From Pseudonocardia sp. HH130629-09 (GTDB lineage: Bacteria > Actinomycetota > Actinomycetes > Mycobacteriales > Pseudonocardiaceae): a stretch of 64,000 bases of DNA. The position numbers were made by a program, and so were the translations under genes. The notes below the pieces were generated by a model. The model was not told the DNA's origin. It searched no databases and worked only from the letters and a program-made list of their open reading frames with translations. How positions within the stretch are numbered: position 1 is the first letter of the stretch; each line of letters starts with the position of its first letter. Shown piece by piece: positions 29,732 to 38,840 of this stretch. Where the stretch lies: assembly GCF_001294645.1 (NCBI RefSeq), contig NZ_CP011868.1, forward strand, positions 310,001 to 374,000, written 5' to 3'.

Positions 29732-31644
29732 GCACGTCCGGTACGTCGGACGCGGGCGGTGGTGCGAGCGCGCGCGGCGGAGTGGACGCGGGCGTCGGCG
29801 GGAGCGCGGGCGGCAGGGTGAGCGTGCGCGGCGGAGCGGGCACGGGCGGCGGTGGGCGGGCGGAGCCCGACCCGCGGGTGCTGGCGGTCTGGTCCCCGGA
29901 CTGGCCGGTCACCGCGGCCGCCCGCGCCGCGCACGTCCCGGCGGACCGGCCGGCCGCGGTGCTGCACGCCAACCGGGTCCTGGCCTGCTCGGCGACGGCC
30001 CGCCGGCACGGCGTTCGCCGGGGCCTGCGGCGTCGGGAGGCGCAGGCCCGGTGCCCGGAGCTCGTGGTGCTCGCCCCCGACCCGGGGCGCGACGCCCGGC
30101 TGTTCGAGCCGGTCGTCGCCGCGGTGGAGGCGCTCGCCCCCGGCGTCGAGGTGGTGCGGCCGGGGCTGCTGGTGCTGCCCGCGCGCGGTCCGGTCGGCTG
30201 GTTCGGCGGGGAGCGCGCCGCGGTGGAGCGGCTGATCGACCAGGTCGCGCTGCACGCCGGGACCGAGTGCCAGATCGGCGTCGCGGACGGGATGTTCGCC
30301 GCCGAGCTCGCCGCCCGCCGGGGGCGTGGGGTGCCACCGGGGCGGTCGGCGGAGTTCCTCGCACCGCTGGAGGTCGCCGAGCTGGACCGGGACCCCGACG
30401 TCGACCGGGCTGCGCTGGTGGACCTGCTGCGTCGGTTGGGGCTGCGCTCGCTGGGGGCGTTCGCGTCGCTGTCGGAGGCCGACGTGGCCTCGCGCTTCGG
30501 CGCCGCCGCGGTGGCCGCGCACCGGCTCGCCCGCGGGCGCGACCCCCGCCCGCCCGCGCGTCGGGTCCCGCCGGAGGAGCTGGCCGCGGCGGTCGAGCTG
30601 GATCCACCGGTGGACCGGGTCGACGCGGCCGCCTTCGCCGCGCGGGCGCTCGCGACCCGGCTGCACACCGCGCTCGCCGGACACGGCCTGGCCTGCACCC
30701 GGCTGGGGGTGCACGCACGCACCGAGAGCGGGGAGGAGCTGCTGCGGGTCTGGCGGTGCGCCGAGCCGCTGACCCCGTCCGGGACGGTCGACCGGGTGCG
30801 CTGGCAGCTCGACTCGTGGCTCGGGCGCGGCGGCTCCGGGACGCTGGTCGCGCTGCGGCTCACCCCGGAGGACACCGTGGTCGCCGGGGCGCTGCAGCGC
30901 GGGTTGTGGGGCGACGTCGGCGAGGGCGACGAGCGGGCCGGGCGGGCCCTGGTCCGGGTGCAGGCGCTGCTCGGGCCGGAGGCGGTGTTCACCGTGGTCC
31001 CGACGGGTGGCCGCGACCCGGGCGAGCGGGTGCGGCTGGTGCGGTGGGGCGACGAACGGGTCGTCGAGGACACCGCGGTCCCCGCCCAGCCCGACACCGC
31101 GGTCCCCGCCCGGCCGGAGGCCACGGCCCCCGCGGCGGACGGCGCCGGGACCAGCACCGGGAGCACCGCCGGGAGCACGGGGTGCACGGACCCTGCTGCG
31201 CACGCACCGGTCCCGGGGCGGCCGGCGGAGGTGCGGGCGGGAGACGCGCTGCCCGCACCGGCGGCTCCCGGGGCCGCGCACCCCCGCCGCGCCCCCGGCC
31301 GTCGCCCTGCCGACCCCCCGGCGACCTGGCCCGGCCGGCTCCCGGCACCGTCGCCGGCGACGGTGCCCCCGGACCCGGTCCCGGTCCGGTTGCTCGCCGC
31401 GGACGGCACCGAGGTGCACCCGGCCGCGCCGGACCTGCTCGACGGCGTCCCGCACCGGGTCGCGGGCGGTGACCCGGACCGGGAGGTCACCGGCTGGGCC
31501 GGGCCCTGGCCGGTGCACACCCGCTGGTGGGACCCCGACGGCCCCGGGCCCGCGGTCCGGCTGCAGGTCGTGCTCGCCGACGGCGCGGCCCTGCTGCTCG
31601 TGCACCGCAGCGGCCGCTGGGAGGTGACCGGTGTCTACGACTGA
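29728..31644 (+). CDS. imuB: ImuB, catalytically inactive Y-family polymerase
   Basis: 638 aa. The polymerase-like core spans about residues 45-400 (RVLAVWSPDWPVTAAARAAH; VLHANRVLACSATARRHGVR; LIDQVALHAGTECQIGVADG; LLRRLGLRSLGAFASLSEAD). The acidic residues of active Y-family enzymes are missing: the first motif reads VWSPDWPV, and the SxDE position is replaced by LLVLPARGPVG. A beta-clamp binding motif is seen as QRGLWG (residues 390-395), like QLPLWG of M. tuberculosis ImuB. About 90 residues of Pro/Ala linker precede a conserved C-terminal domain (HTRWWDPDGPGPAVRLQVVL). It acts as the adaptor between clamp, ImuA' and DnaE2. The N-terminal 45 residues are Gly/Arg low complexity; the true start may be internal. 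Confidence 0.92.
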   Translation: MSTSGTSDAGGGASARGGVDAGVGGSAGGRVSVRGGAGTGGGGRAEPDPRVLAVWSPDWPVTAAARAAHVPADRPAAVLHANRVLACSATARRHGVRRGLRRREAQARCPELVVLAPDPGRDARLFEPVVAAVEALAPGVEVVRPGLLVLPARGPVGWFGGERAAVERLIDQVALHAGTECQIGVADGMFAAELAARRGRGVPPGRSAEFLAPLEVAELDRDPDVDRAALVDLLRRLGLRSLGAFASLSEADVASRFGAAAVAAHRLARGRDPRPPARRVPPEELAAAVELDPPVDRVDAAAFAARALATRLHTALAGHGLACTRLGVHARTESGEELLRVWRCAEPLTPSGTVDRVRWQLDSWLGRGGSGTLVALRLTPEDTVVAGALQRGLWGDVGEGDERAGRALVRVQALLGPEAVFTVVPTGGRDPGERVRLVRWGDERVVEDTAVPAQPDTAVPARPEATAPAADGAGTSTGSTAGSTGCTDPAAHAPVPGRPAEVRAGDALPAPAAPGAAHPRRAPGRRPADPPATWPGRLPAPSPATVPPDPVPVRLLAADGTEVHPAAPDLLDGVPHRVAGGDPDREVTGWAGPWPVHTRWWDPDGPGPAVRLQVVLADGAALLLVHRSGRWEVTGVYD

Positions 31645-31670
31645 GCCACCGGCCGACGGCGGGCACCGCA

Positions 31671-31699
31671 GGCAGCACTGTCGTGCCGACAGCGCTGCC
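31671..31699. terminator. Terminator between imuB and the M28 peptidase gene
   Basis: 13-bp stem with one mismatch (31671-31683 with 31687-31699) and a TGC loop, between convergent genes. Confidence 0.65.
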
Positions 31700-31732
31700 C
31701 ACGCGGCCGGAGCGGGGCCCGGCGCGGGCGGG

Positions 31733-33244
31733 TCAGCGCTGCGGGACCCCGGTGAGGTCGACCGCGAACCGGCCGATCGCCGAGGCCATCGCCGTCACGT
31801 TCCGGTCCAGCGCGGTCCGGTCGATGTTGGTCAGCCGGTCGCAGGGCGTGTGGTAGCAGGGGTCGTAGGACTGCCCCGCCGTGCCGCCCCACTTCTGCGC
31901 CTGCTCCGGGGTCTTCCGCTCCTCGGCGCCGGTGAACAGGCCACCGGCCGGGATGCCGGCATCGATGAACGGGCCGTAGTCCGAGCGCCCGTCGAACGCG
32001 GTGCCCTCGGGGCCGTTCACGCCCGCCCCGACCAGCGCCTCGGTCAGGACGCGCTCCGCGGTGTCGGAGCCGGGCGGGCCGGCCTCACCGCCGAGGCCGT
32101 CGGAGTTGTCGCCGTCGTAGACGAGGTAGCCGGGGTTCGGCGAGCCGACCATGTCGAAGTTGAGGTACAGCGCGATCCGCGCGCGGTCGGCCTCGGACAG
32201 GCCCTCGACGTACTTCGTGGCGCCGACCAGGCCGATCTCCTCGGCGCCCCACCACGCGAAGCGCACCTTCTGACCGACCGGTGGGGAACCGCCGAGCTTC
32301 TGCGCGATCTCGAGCAGGGCGGCGCTGCCGCTGCCGTTGTCGTTGATCCCGGCGCCCTCGGGGACGCTGTCGAGGTGGGCCCCGGCGACCACGACCCTGG
32401 CCGGGTCGCCGGTGGTGGTCTCGGCGATCACGTTCCGCGAGGTCTGCTGCCGGATCGTGGTGTCGAGCACGAGCGAGGCCTGCTGGCCTTCGCGCAGGGC
32501 TGCCCCGGCGGACTTCGTCACGGACGCCGTCGGGACGACCCCCGGGGTGTCGCCGAGGGTGGCGGGCAGGGCCGCGTCCTCGGTGTTGATGACGATCACC
32601 GCCGCCGCACCCGCTGCGCCCGCGAGCCGGGACTTCTGCCCGAACTCGCAGGTCCCACGCTCGACGACGGCGATGGCCCCGGCCGGCATGCCGGTGTAGT
32701 CGGCCGCCTCGCAGCCCGGTGTCGGGTCCTGCGGGGTGCGCGGGCGCAGCGACAGCGGCGCGGTCAGCCCGCCGGGCGGGGTGGCGGGGGAGAAGCCGAG
32801 CACCTCGGTCGTCACGGGGGCGCCGGCCACGGTCAGCCGCGCGTCGCCCGCGGAGAAGGTCCGCACCTCGAACGACGGTGTCGACACCGTGAACCCGCTC
32901 GCGCGCAGCGTCCCGACGACGTGGTCGACGGCCGCGTCGTACCCGGGGGTGCCCACGGCGCGGTTGCCGGCGTTCGCGTCGGCGAGCTTCTCGAACTGCT
33001 GCAGGTGGGCGTAGGCGCCGTCGCCGCCGACCGCGGCCGCGAGCCGCTGCGGGAGGCCGGGATCGCCCTGTGCGGCGGCCTGACCCCCGCCGCCGGCAGC
33101 GCCGATCGTCGCGGAGCCCGGTGCCGCGGGGACGTCCGCGCAGGCCGCGAGCGCGACGACGGCCACCCCGGCCGCCGCGACCCTGACCAGCCGGTTCCCC
33201 AGCCGCAGCCGGTACCGGCCCCCCGTCCTGCTCGCCCGTCCCAT
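31733..33244 (-). CDS. Secreted M28 family zinc aminopeptidase, lipoprotein
   Basis: 503 aa. A lipoprotein signal peptide ends in the lipobox VALAAC, with the lipidated Cys at residue 35. A protease-associated domain lies near residues 140-240 (GAIAVVERGTCEFGQKSRLA). The M28 catalytic domain has zinc ligands in AGAHLDSVPEGAGINDNGSG, AWWGAEEIGLVG, LNFDMVGSPN and SYDPCYHTPCD. It probably trims peptides outside the cell. It lies on the opposite strand between imuB and dnaE2 with no obvious link to mutagenesis. The ATG at 33244 places the signal peptide correctly. Confidence 0.9.
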   Translation of the reverse strand: MGRASRTGGRYRLRLGNRLVRVAAAGVAVVALAACADVPAAPGSATIGAAGGGGQAAAQGDPGLPQRLAAAVGGDGAYAHLQQFEKLADANAGNRAVGTPGYDAAVDHVVGTLRASGFTVSTPSFEVRTFSAGDARLTVAGAPVTTEVLGFSPATPPGGLTAPLSLRPRTPQDPTPGCEAADYTGMPAGAIAVVERGTCEFGQKSRLAGAAGAAAVIVINTEDAALPATLGDTPGVVPTASVTKSAGAALREGQQASLVLDTTIRQQTSRNVIAETTTGDPARVVVAGAHLDSVPEGAGINDNGSGSAALLEIAQKLGGSPPVGQKVRFAWWGAEEIGLVGATKYVEGLSEADRARIALYLNFDMVGSPNPGYLVYDGDNSDGLGGEAGPPGSDTAERVLTEALVGAGVNGPEGTAFDGRSDYGPFIDAGIPAGGLFTGAEERKTPEQAQKWGGTAGQSYDPCYHTPCDRLTNIDRTALDRNVTAMASAIGRFAVDLTGVPQR

Positions 33245-33729
33245 GGAGCCACCCCTGTCGTCCGGCCCGGTGCCGGGCCTCGTCCGCGCCGGGTGTCCGG
33301 CGCTGCTCGGTGCGTGCGCGGCACCGGTCGGGTGCCGCGGCGTCGGACCAGCATCCGTCATCGGGCGTGGTCGTGCGGTGAACCGACGATCACGACATGG
33401 CGTCACGAACACGACGGTACGGCCCGGCGCGACCCGGGCCGCGGTGATCCTCGGTCGATCCACACCGGGGTCTCAGTCGTTCCACAGGTTCGGCTGGTGG
33501 ACTCGGAGATGTCGGCGGGGCGGTCCACGAACCACCTGCCGGCACCGGATGGGTACGTCCGGGTGGCCCGCGGGCCGGCGCTGGGGAGCGGCCGGTGTGC
33601 CGCGCCGGAGCCCGGATCCGCCGTGCGGGGCCGACCGGCGCTGGGGAGCAGCCGGCCGGCCCGCACGGCGACGCCCGTCCGCGAACCCGACACTCGACGT
33701 TCGAACTCATGTTCGAGTACCGTGCGCGG
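33245..33729. other. Divergent control region between M28 peptidase and dnaE2
   Basis: About 480 bp without a recognisable gene. It holds the M28 promoter side, a 15-bp direct repeat CCGGCGCTGGGGAGC at 33575-33589 and 33635-33649 (60 bp apart), and the dnaE2 SOS box and -10 box at its right end. Confidence 0.6.
33701..33723 (+). promoter_or_regulatory. SOS box (LexA operator) and leaderless promoter of dnaE2
   Basis: TCGAACTCATGTTCGA at 33701-33716 is a perfect LexA box. One base later comes TACCGT (33718-33723), 6 nt before the ATG at 33730. LexA bound here would block the -10 region directly, and the mRNA would start at the ATG. Confidence 0.92.
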
Positions 33730-36700
33730 ATGGGCTGGCAGAACCCGGACGTCCCCTGGGCGGAGCTGGAGAGCGCGCTGTCGGGTCGGCCCGTGCGCGA
33801 CGGCGCGAGCCTGCGCGGCGGTCCGGAGGCCGACGGCGGGGACGCCCCCGCCTGGTCCGTCCACCGCGACCCCTACGAGCCGCCCGAGGACCTGCGCCCG
33901 GCAGGGCCCGGTGTCGTGCCGTACGCGGAGCTGCACTGTCATTCGCACTTCAGCTTCCTCGACGGTGCGAGCGCTCCGGAGGAGCTGGTCGAACGCGCCG
34001 CCGAGCTGGGGCTGGAGACGGTCGCACTCACCGACCACGACGGCATGTACGGGGTCGTGCGGTTCGCCGAGGCGGCCCGCGCGCTCGGGGTGCGCACGGT
34101 GTTCGGAGCCGAGCTGAGCACCGGGCTGACCGCGCCGCAGAACGGCGTCGCCGATCCCGAGGGCGAGCACCTGCTGCTGCTGGCCCGCGGCCCCGACGGG
34201 TACCGCGCGCTGTGCCGCACCATCTCCACCGCCCAGATGCGGGGCGGGGAGAAGGGCCGGCCGGTCTACGACCCGGACGAGGTCGTCGCCGACACCGCGG
34301 GGAAGGTCGTCGTGCTCACCGGCTGCCGCAAGGGCGCGGTGCGCCGGGCCCTGGACCGCTCGGGCCCGGCAGCCGCCGCGGCGGAGCTGGACCGGCTGGT
34401 CGCGTGCTTCGGCGCGGAGAACGTGCGGGTCGAGCTGACCGTGTACGGCGAGCCCGGCGACACCGAGCGCAACGACGCGCTGGCCGCGCTGGCCGAGCGG
34501 GCCGGGATCGCGACGGTGGCGACGACCGGTGCGCACTACGCCACCCCCGACCGGGCCCCGCTGGCCGCTACCGTCGCCGCGGTCCGGGCCCGGCGCAGCC
34601 TCGACGAGATCGACCCCTGGCTGCCCGCGGCGGGCACCGCGCACCTGCGGTCCGGGCAGGAGATGGCCCTGCGGTTCGACGAGCGCCACCCCGGCGCGGT
34701 GGAACGCGCGGCGGAGCTGGGCCGGGAGCTGGCGTTCGAGCTGCACCTGGTGGCGCCGGGCCTGCCGCCGTTCGACGTCCCGGCCGGGCACACCGAGACG
34801 ACGTGGCTGCGGGTGCTGACCGAACGCGGCCGGATGGAGCGTTATGGCAGCTATGACGAGAACCCGTTCGCGGCGTACACCGTGCAGCGCGAGCTGGAGA
34901 TCATCGAGGCGAAGAACTTCCCCGGCTACTTCCTGATCGTCCACGGCATCGTCGACTTCTGCCGCCGGTCGGACATCTTCTGCCAGGGCCGGGGCTCGGC
35001 CACGAACTCGGCGGTCTGCTACGCGCTGGGCATCAGCAACGTCGACGCCGTCCGGCACGGGCTGCTGTTCGAGCGGTTCCTGTCCCCGGAGCGCGACGGC
35101 TACCCCGACATCGACCTCGACATCGAGTCCGGTCGCCGCGAGGAGGCGATCCAGTACGTCTACCGCCGCTACGGCCGGCTGTTCGCCGCACAGGTCGCGA
35201 ACGTCATCACCTACCGGCCGCGGTCGGCGATCCGGGACACCGCCCGGGCGCTCGGGTTCTCACCCGGCCAGCAGGACGCCTGGAGCAGACGTGTCGAACG
35301 CTGGCACGCCCTGGAGGCGAGCGAGCTCCCGCAGGAGATGCCGCCGCTGCTGCTGGACCTCGCCGGGCAGCTGTTGGGCGCGCCCCGGCACCTGGGCATC
35401 CACTCCGGCGGCATGGTCATCTGCGACCGGCCGGTGTCCGAGGTCGTGCCGGTGGAGTGGGCGCGGATGGCCGACCGGACCGTCGTGCAGTGGGACAAGG
35501 AGGACTGCGCCGCGGCCGGGCTGGTGAAGTTCGACCTGCTCGGGCTGGGCATGCTCACCGCGCTGCACCTGATGGTGGACCTGGTCGAGACCGTCACCGG
35601 TGAGCGGATCGAGCTGCACGAGATCGGCGAGTCCGACCCGGAGGTCTACGCGATGCTGTCGCGCGCCGACTCGGTCGGGGTGTTCCAGGTGGAGTCCCGC
35701 GCCCAGATGGCCACCCTGCCGCGGCTGCGCCCACGCAAGTTCTACGACCTGGTCGTCGAGGTCGCGCTGATCCGGCCCGGCCCCATCCAGGGCGGCTCGG
35801 TGCACCCCTACATCCGTCGGCGCAACGAGCTCGAGACCTGGGACCACGACCATCCGCTGCTCGAGCCCGCGTTGCACAAGACCCTGGGCATCCCGCTGTT
35901 CCAGGAGCAGATGATGCAGATCGCCGTCGACGTCGCGGGGTTCACCGCGGCCGAGGCCGACGAGCTGCGCCGGGCGATGGGGTCCAAGCGGCCCACCGAG
36001 CGGATGGAGCGGCTGCGCGAGCGGTTCTACGACGGGATGGCCGCGAACGGGATCACCGGCGAGCTCGCCGAACGGATCTTCGCCAAGATGCTGGCCTTCG
36101 CGAACTTCGGGTTCCCGGAGAGCCACTCGATCAGCTTCGCCGCGCTCGTCTACTACTCGGCGTGGTTCAAGCTCTACCACCCGGCGGCGTTCTGTGCGGG
36201 CCTGCTCAACGCCCAGCCGATGGGCTTCTACTCGCCGCAGTCGCTGGTGGCCGACGCCCGCAGGCACGGCGTGCGGGTGCACCGGCCGGACGTGAATGCC
36301 GGGCGGGCCGACGCCGTCCTCGAGCCCGACGACGACAGCACCGGCGGCCAGGCGGTCCGGCTGGGTCTGGCGGGCGTCCGCACCGTCGGTGCGGACCTCG
36401 CCGGGTCCATCGACGCCGAGCGCGACGCGGGCGGGCCGTTCGCGGACCTGCCCGACCTGGCCCGCCGGGTCCGGCTGACCGGCCCGCAGGCCGAGGCGCT
36501 GGCGACGGCCGGCGCGTTCGGCTGCTTCGGTGTGGGGCGGCGGGAGGCGCTGTGGGCGGCGGGCGTCGTCGCGGGGGTACGGCCCGAGCACCTGCCGGGC
36601 ACCACCGTCGGGTTCGACGCGCCGGCGCTGCCGGGGATGACCGAGGCGGAGCTGACCGTCTCCGACGTCTGGGCCACCGGCGTCTCCCCGGACAGCCATC

Positions 36701-37071
36701 CGGTGCAGCACCTGCGCGCGGACCTCGACGCGCTCGGTGCGGTCCGGATCGACCGGCTCGACGAGGTGGGCCGCCGCGCCGGCCCGGACACCCCGGCCCG
36801 GGTGCTGGTCGGGGGACTGGTCACCCACCGCCAGCGCCCGGCGACGGCGGGCGGGGTGACGTTCGTGAACCTCGAGGACGAGTCCGGGATGCTGAACGTG
36901 ACCTGCTCGGAGGGACTGTGGGCGCGCTACCGGTCGGTGGCGCTGGGGAGTGCCGCGCTGCTGGTCCGGGGCCGGCTCGAACGCAGCCCGGAGGGCGTGC
37001 TGAACCTGCTGGCCGACCGACTGCAGCGGATGCCGCTGGCGGTGAAGGTGGCGTCCCGGGACTTCCGCTGA
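33730..37071 (+). CDS. dnaE2: Error-prone DNA polymerase III alpha subunit DnaE2
   Basis: 1113 aa, C-family polymerase for SOS translesion synthesis. The N-terminal PHP domain has the metal site ELHCHSHFSFLDGAS (His69, His71, His73) and LTDHDGMYG. The polymerase palm has PDIDLDIE (Asp460 and Asp462), with GRGSATNSAVCYALGI and KFDLLGLGMLTALHLM. The (HhH) and OB-fold region closes the protein (VLVGGLVTHRQRPATAGGVT FVNL region). MGWQNPDVPWAELE is the usual DnaE2 start, so the ATG at 33730 is preferred to the ATG at 33709 inside the SOS box. It works with ImuA' and ImuB encoded 2 kb upstream; unlike the common imuA'-imuB-dnaE2 run, the polymerase has its own SOS promoter. Confidence 0.96.
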   Translation: MGWQNPDVPWAELESALSGRPVRDGASLRGGPEADGGDAPAWSVHRDPYEPPEDLRPAGPGVVPYAELHCHSHFSFLDGASAPEELVERAAELGLETVALTDHDGMYGVVRFAEAARALGVRTVFGAELSTGLTAPQNGVADPEGEHLLLLARGPDGYRALCRTISTAQMRGGEKGRPVYDPDEVVADTAGKVVVLTGCRKGAVRRALDRSGPAAAAAELDRLVACFGAENVRVELTVYGEPGDTERNDALAALAERAGIATVATTGAHYATPDRAPLAATVAAVRARRSLDEIDPWLPAAGTAHLRSGQEMALRFDERHPGAVERAAELGRELAFELHLVAPGLPPFDVPAGHTETTWLRVLTERGRMERYGSYDENPFAAYTVQRELEIIEAKNFPGYFLIVHGIVDFCRRSDIFCQGRGSATNSAVCYALGISNVDAVRHGLLFERFLSPERDGYPDIDLDIESGRREEAIQYVYRRYGRLFAAQVANVITYRPRSAIRDTARALGFSPGQQDAWSRRVERWHALEASELPQEMPPLLLDLAGQLLGAPRHLGIHSGGMVICDRPVSEVVPVEWARMADRTVVQWDKEDCAAAGLVKFDLLGLGMLTALHLMVDLVETVTGERIELHEIGESDPEVYAMLSRADSVGVFQVESRAQMATLPRLRPRKFYDLVVEVALIRPGPIQGGSVHPYIRRRNELETWDHDHPLLEPALHKTLGIPLFQEQMMQIAVDVAGFTAAEADELRRAMGSKRPTERMERLRERFYDGMAANGITGELAERIFAKMLAFANFGFPESHSISFAALVYYSAWFKLYHPAAFCAGLLNAQPMGFYSPQSLVADARRHGVRVHRPDVNAGRADAVLEPDDDSTGGQAVRLGLAGVRTVGADLAGSIDAERDAGGPFADLPDLARRVRLTGPQAEALATAGAFGCFGVGRREALWAAGVVAGVRPEHLPGTTVGFDAPALPGMTEAELTVSDVWATGVSPDSHPVQHLRADLDALGAVRIDRLDEVGRRAGPDTPARVLVGGLVTHRQRPATAGGVTFVNLEDESGMLNVTCSEGLWARYRSVALGSAALLVRGRLERSPEGVLNLLADRLQRMPLAVKVASRDFR

Positions 37072-37078
37072 CCGTCCT

Positions 37079-37369
37079 GCCCGCGGCCGACACCGGGAAC
37101 GCGGAGAAGACGGCGAAGATCGCGGCGGTGACGCTGTCCCCGACGCGCAGCGCGGCCATGGCCGACAGCAACAGGAACAGACCCGCCGAGAAGGTCGGGA
37201 TCGGGATCATGCCGCCGGGCAGCGCGGTGGTGTCCAGGTAGCCCACGAACCACGGGCCCAGCGTGATGCCGGACGGCAGGAAGCAGATGAGACCCATCAG
37301 GGCCGGGTTGCCTGCCGGGGCGGGCGGGGCAGCAGCCTGCGCCCCCGCGGTGTCGCTCTCCACTCTCAT
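37079..37369 (-). pseudogene. Truncated acetate transporter (GPR1/FUN34/SatP family) remnant
   Basis: The first 97 codons read as the N-terminal half of an acetate uptake transporter: GNPALMGLICFLPSGITLGP, FVGYLDTTALPGG, TFSAGLFLLLSAMAALRVGD, AAIFAVFSAFPVSAAG. The family normally has about 200 residues and six helices. Beyond FPVSAAG the frame runs into the complement of dnaE2 (stop at 36821) and family resemblance stops about 8 bp from the dnaE2 stop. So the C-terminal half was lost at a junction next to dnaE2. An ATG at 37369 and an upstream GAGGGG remain. Confidence 0.7.
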
Positions 37370-37435
37370 GGAGAACCCCTCGTCGAGTTCATGACCGGCC
37401 GTGCACCCGGTGGTGTGATTCTCCTCTCATGGAGA
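37363..37435. repeat. 12-bp direct repeats upstream of folD
   Basis: CTCTCATGGAGA occurs at 37363-37374, across the start codon of the transporter remnant, and at 37424-37435, 61 bp apart. The half TCTCATGAGA-like symmetry is imperfect. Possible operator pair or recombination footprint. Confidence 0.4.
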
Positions 37436-37504
37436 TCGTTCATCGCCCCTCCGTACGGCCAGACCCGACCTGTACCCCGGTTGCACGCGATCGGACCGTC
37501 GTCG

Positions 37505-37580
37505 CAGGTCGTGGGGGCGGCGTCCCCTACCCGCTCGCCACACGGGCGTCCTCCGGTCAGGTTCGACCGGCCTGGGCGCT
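37505..37580 (+). promoter_or_regulatory. Possible ZTP-riboswitch-like leader of folD (weak)
   Basis: folD is a known ZTP (pfl) riboswitch target. The leader has GGTCGTG at 37507-37513 and, downstream of a hairpin (CCGGTC at 37553-37558 with GACCGG at 37565-37570), CCTGGGCG at 37571-37578. This resembles the 3' pfl signature CCGCCTGGGC but with one extra base, and the middle of the motif is not recognisable. Treat as a hypothesis. Confidence 0.22.
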
Positions 37581-37598
37581 GCCTGAGAGGATGCCCGG

Positions 37599-38453
37599 GT
37601 GAGCGCACGCGTGATGGACGGCAAGGCGACGTTGGCGGAGCTGCTCGACGACCTGCGGGGCCGTGTCGAGAAGCTGACCGCCGCCGGGGTGACCCCCGGT
37701 CTGGGCACGGTGCTGGTCGGTGACGACCCCGGGTCACATGCCTACGTGCGCGGCAAGCACCGCGACTGCGCCAAGGTCGGGATCACGTCGCTGCAGCGTG
37801 AGCTCCCCGCCGACGCGAGCCAGGCGCAGGTCGAGGACACGATCGACGAGCTGAACGCCGATCCGACCTGCACGGGCTTCATCGTGCAGCTCCCGCTCCC
37901 GGACGGCCTCGACGCCGGCGCCGCGCTGGAGCGGGTCGACCCGGGCAAGGACGCCGACGGCCTGCACCCGACGAACCTGGGCCGGCTGGTCCTCGGCGAG
38001 CCGGGGCCGCTGCCGTGCACCCCACGCGGCATCGTCGAGCTGTGCCGCCGGTTCGGTGTCGAGCTGGACGGGGCGCGGGTCGTCGTGGTGGGGCGCGGCG
38101 TGACCGTCGGCCGCCCGCTGGGGCTGCTGCTGACCCGCCGCTCGGAGAACGCGACCGTCACCCTGTGCCACACCGGCACCCGGGACCTGACGGTGCACCT
38201 GCGGGAGGCCGACGTCGTCGTCGCCGCCGCGGGGAGGGCCGGACTCATCACCGCCGACCAGATCAAGCCGGGCGCCGCGGTGCTCGACGTCGGGGTGACC
38301 CGGACCGACCTGGGTCTGGTCGGAGACGTGGCCCCCGAGGTCGCCGAGGTCGCCGGGCTGCTGGCGCCGATGCCGGGTGGCGTGGGGCCGATGACCCGAG
38401 GGATGTTGCTGACGAACGTCGTCGAGGCCGCCGAGCGGAGCTTGTCGGAGTGA
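37599..38453 (+). CDS. folD: Methylenetetrahydrofolate dehydrogenase / cyclohydrolase
   Basis: 284 aa. It converts 5,10-methylene-THF to 10-formyl-THF, the cofactor used by PurN and PurH. The catalytic Tyr-x3-Lys is YVRGK (Lys53). Other signatures are [13 protein letters not shown], the NADP-binding [14 protein letters not shown] and [13 protein letters not shown]. The GTG at 37599 has GAGAGGA 7 nt upstream. A DUF3017 gene follows 50 nt later, as in other actinobacteria. Confidence 0.96.
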   Translation: MSARVMDGKATLAELLDDLRGRVEKLTAAGVTPGLGTVLVGDDPGSHAYVRGKHRDCAKVGITSLQRELPADASQAQVEDTIDELNADPTCTGFIVQLPLPDGLDAGAALERVDPGKDADGLHPTNLGRLVLGEPGPLPCTPRGIVELCRRFGVELDGARVVVVGRGVTVGRPLGLLLTRRSENATVTLCHTGTRDLTVHLREADVVVAAAGRAGLITADQIKPGAAVLDVGVTRTDLGLVGDVAPEVAEVAGLLAPMPGGVGPMTRGMLLTNVVEAAERSLSE

Positions 38454-38504
38454 GCGTCGGTACTGGACGCAGCTCGTCGCAGTGACGGACAGCAGGGGGC
38501 AGTG

Positions 38505-38813
38505 ATGGTGGAGACCCGCTCCGGGCACGGTCTGCGGGCCCGGCTGCGGGCGCACTGGCCGCTGCTCGTCGTCCTCGGGGTGTCCCTGGTCGGTCTGCAG
38601 CGGGTGGTGACCGAGCACTGGCGCGAGGGGTCCGCGGCGTTGGCGGTGGCGATGCTGGTCGCCGCGTGTCTGCGGGTGGCGCTGCCGCCGGACCGGGTCG
38701 GGCTGCTCGCGATCCGCGGCCGCTACGCCGACGCGCTGGTGTACGGCGGGTTCGGCGTCGTCGTCCTGCTGCTCGCGCTGACGATCACGCAGGGCTCGCT
38801 GACGATCAGCTGA
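38505..38813 (+). CDS. DUF3017 family small membrane protein
   Basis: 102 aa with three hydrophobic helices (HWPLLVVLGVSLVGLQRVV; AALAVAMLVAACLRVAL; ALVYGGFGVVVLLLALTIT). The sequence GLLAIRGRYADALVYGGFGV is the family signature. DUF3017 genes sit beside folD in many actinobacteria (Rv3355c next to Rv3356c); the function is unknown. The ATG at 38505 is chosen over the GTG at 38502 because AGGGGG lies 6 nt before it. Confidence 0.8.
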   Translation: MVETRSGHGLRARLRAHWPLLVVLGVSLVGLQRVVTEHWREGSAALAVAMLVAACLRVALPPDRVGLLAIRGRYADALVYGGFGVVVLLLALTITQGSLTIS

Positions 38814-38840
38814 CCCCGCCCCGGTCCGGGCCGGGGTCAG
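38810..38840. terminator. Hairpin containing both facing stop codons
   Basis: Arms CTGACCCCG (38810-38818) and CGGGGTCAG (38832-38840) form a perfect 9-bp stem. The TGA of DUF3017 (38811-38813) and the stop of the minus-strand frame (38837-38839) both lie in the arms. Confidence 0.6.
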
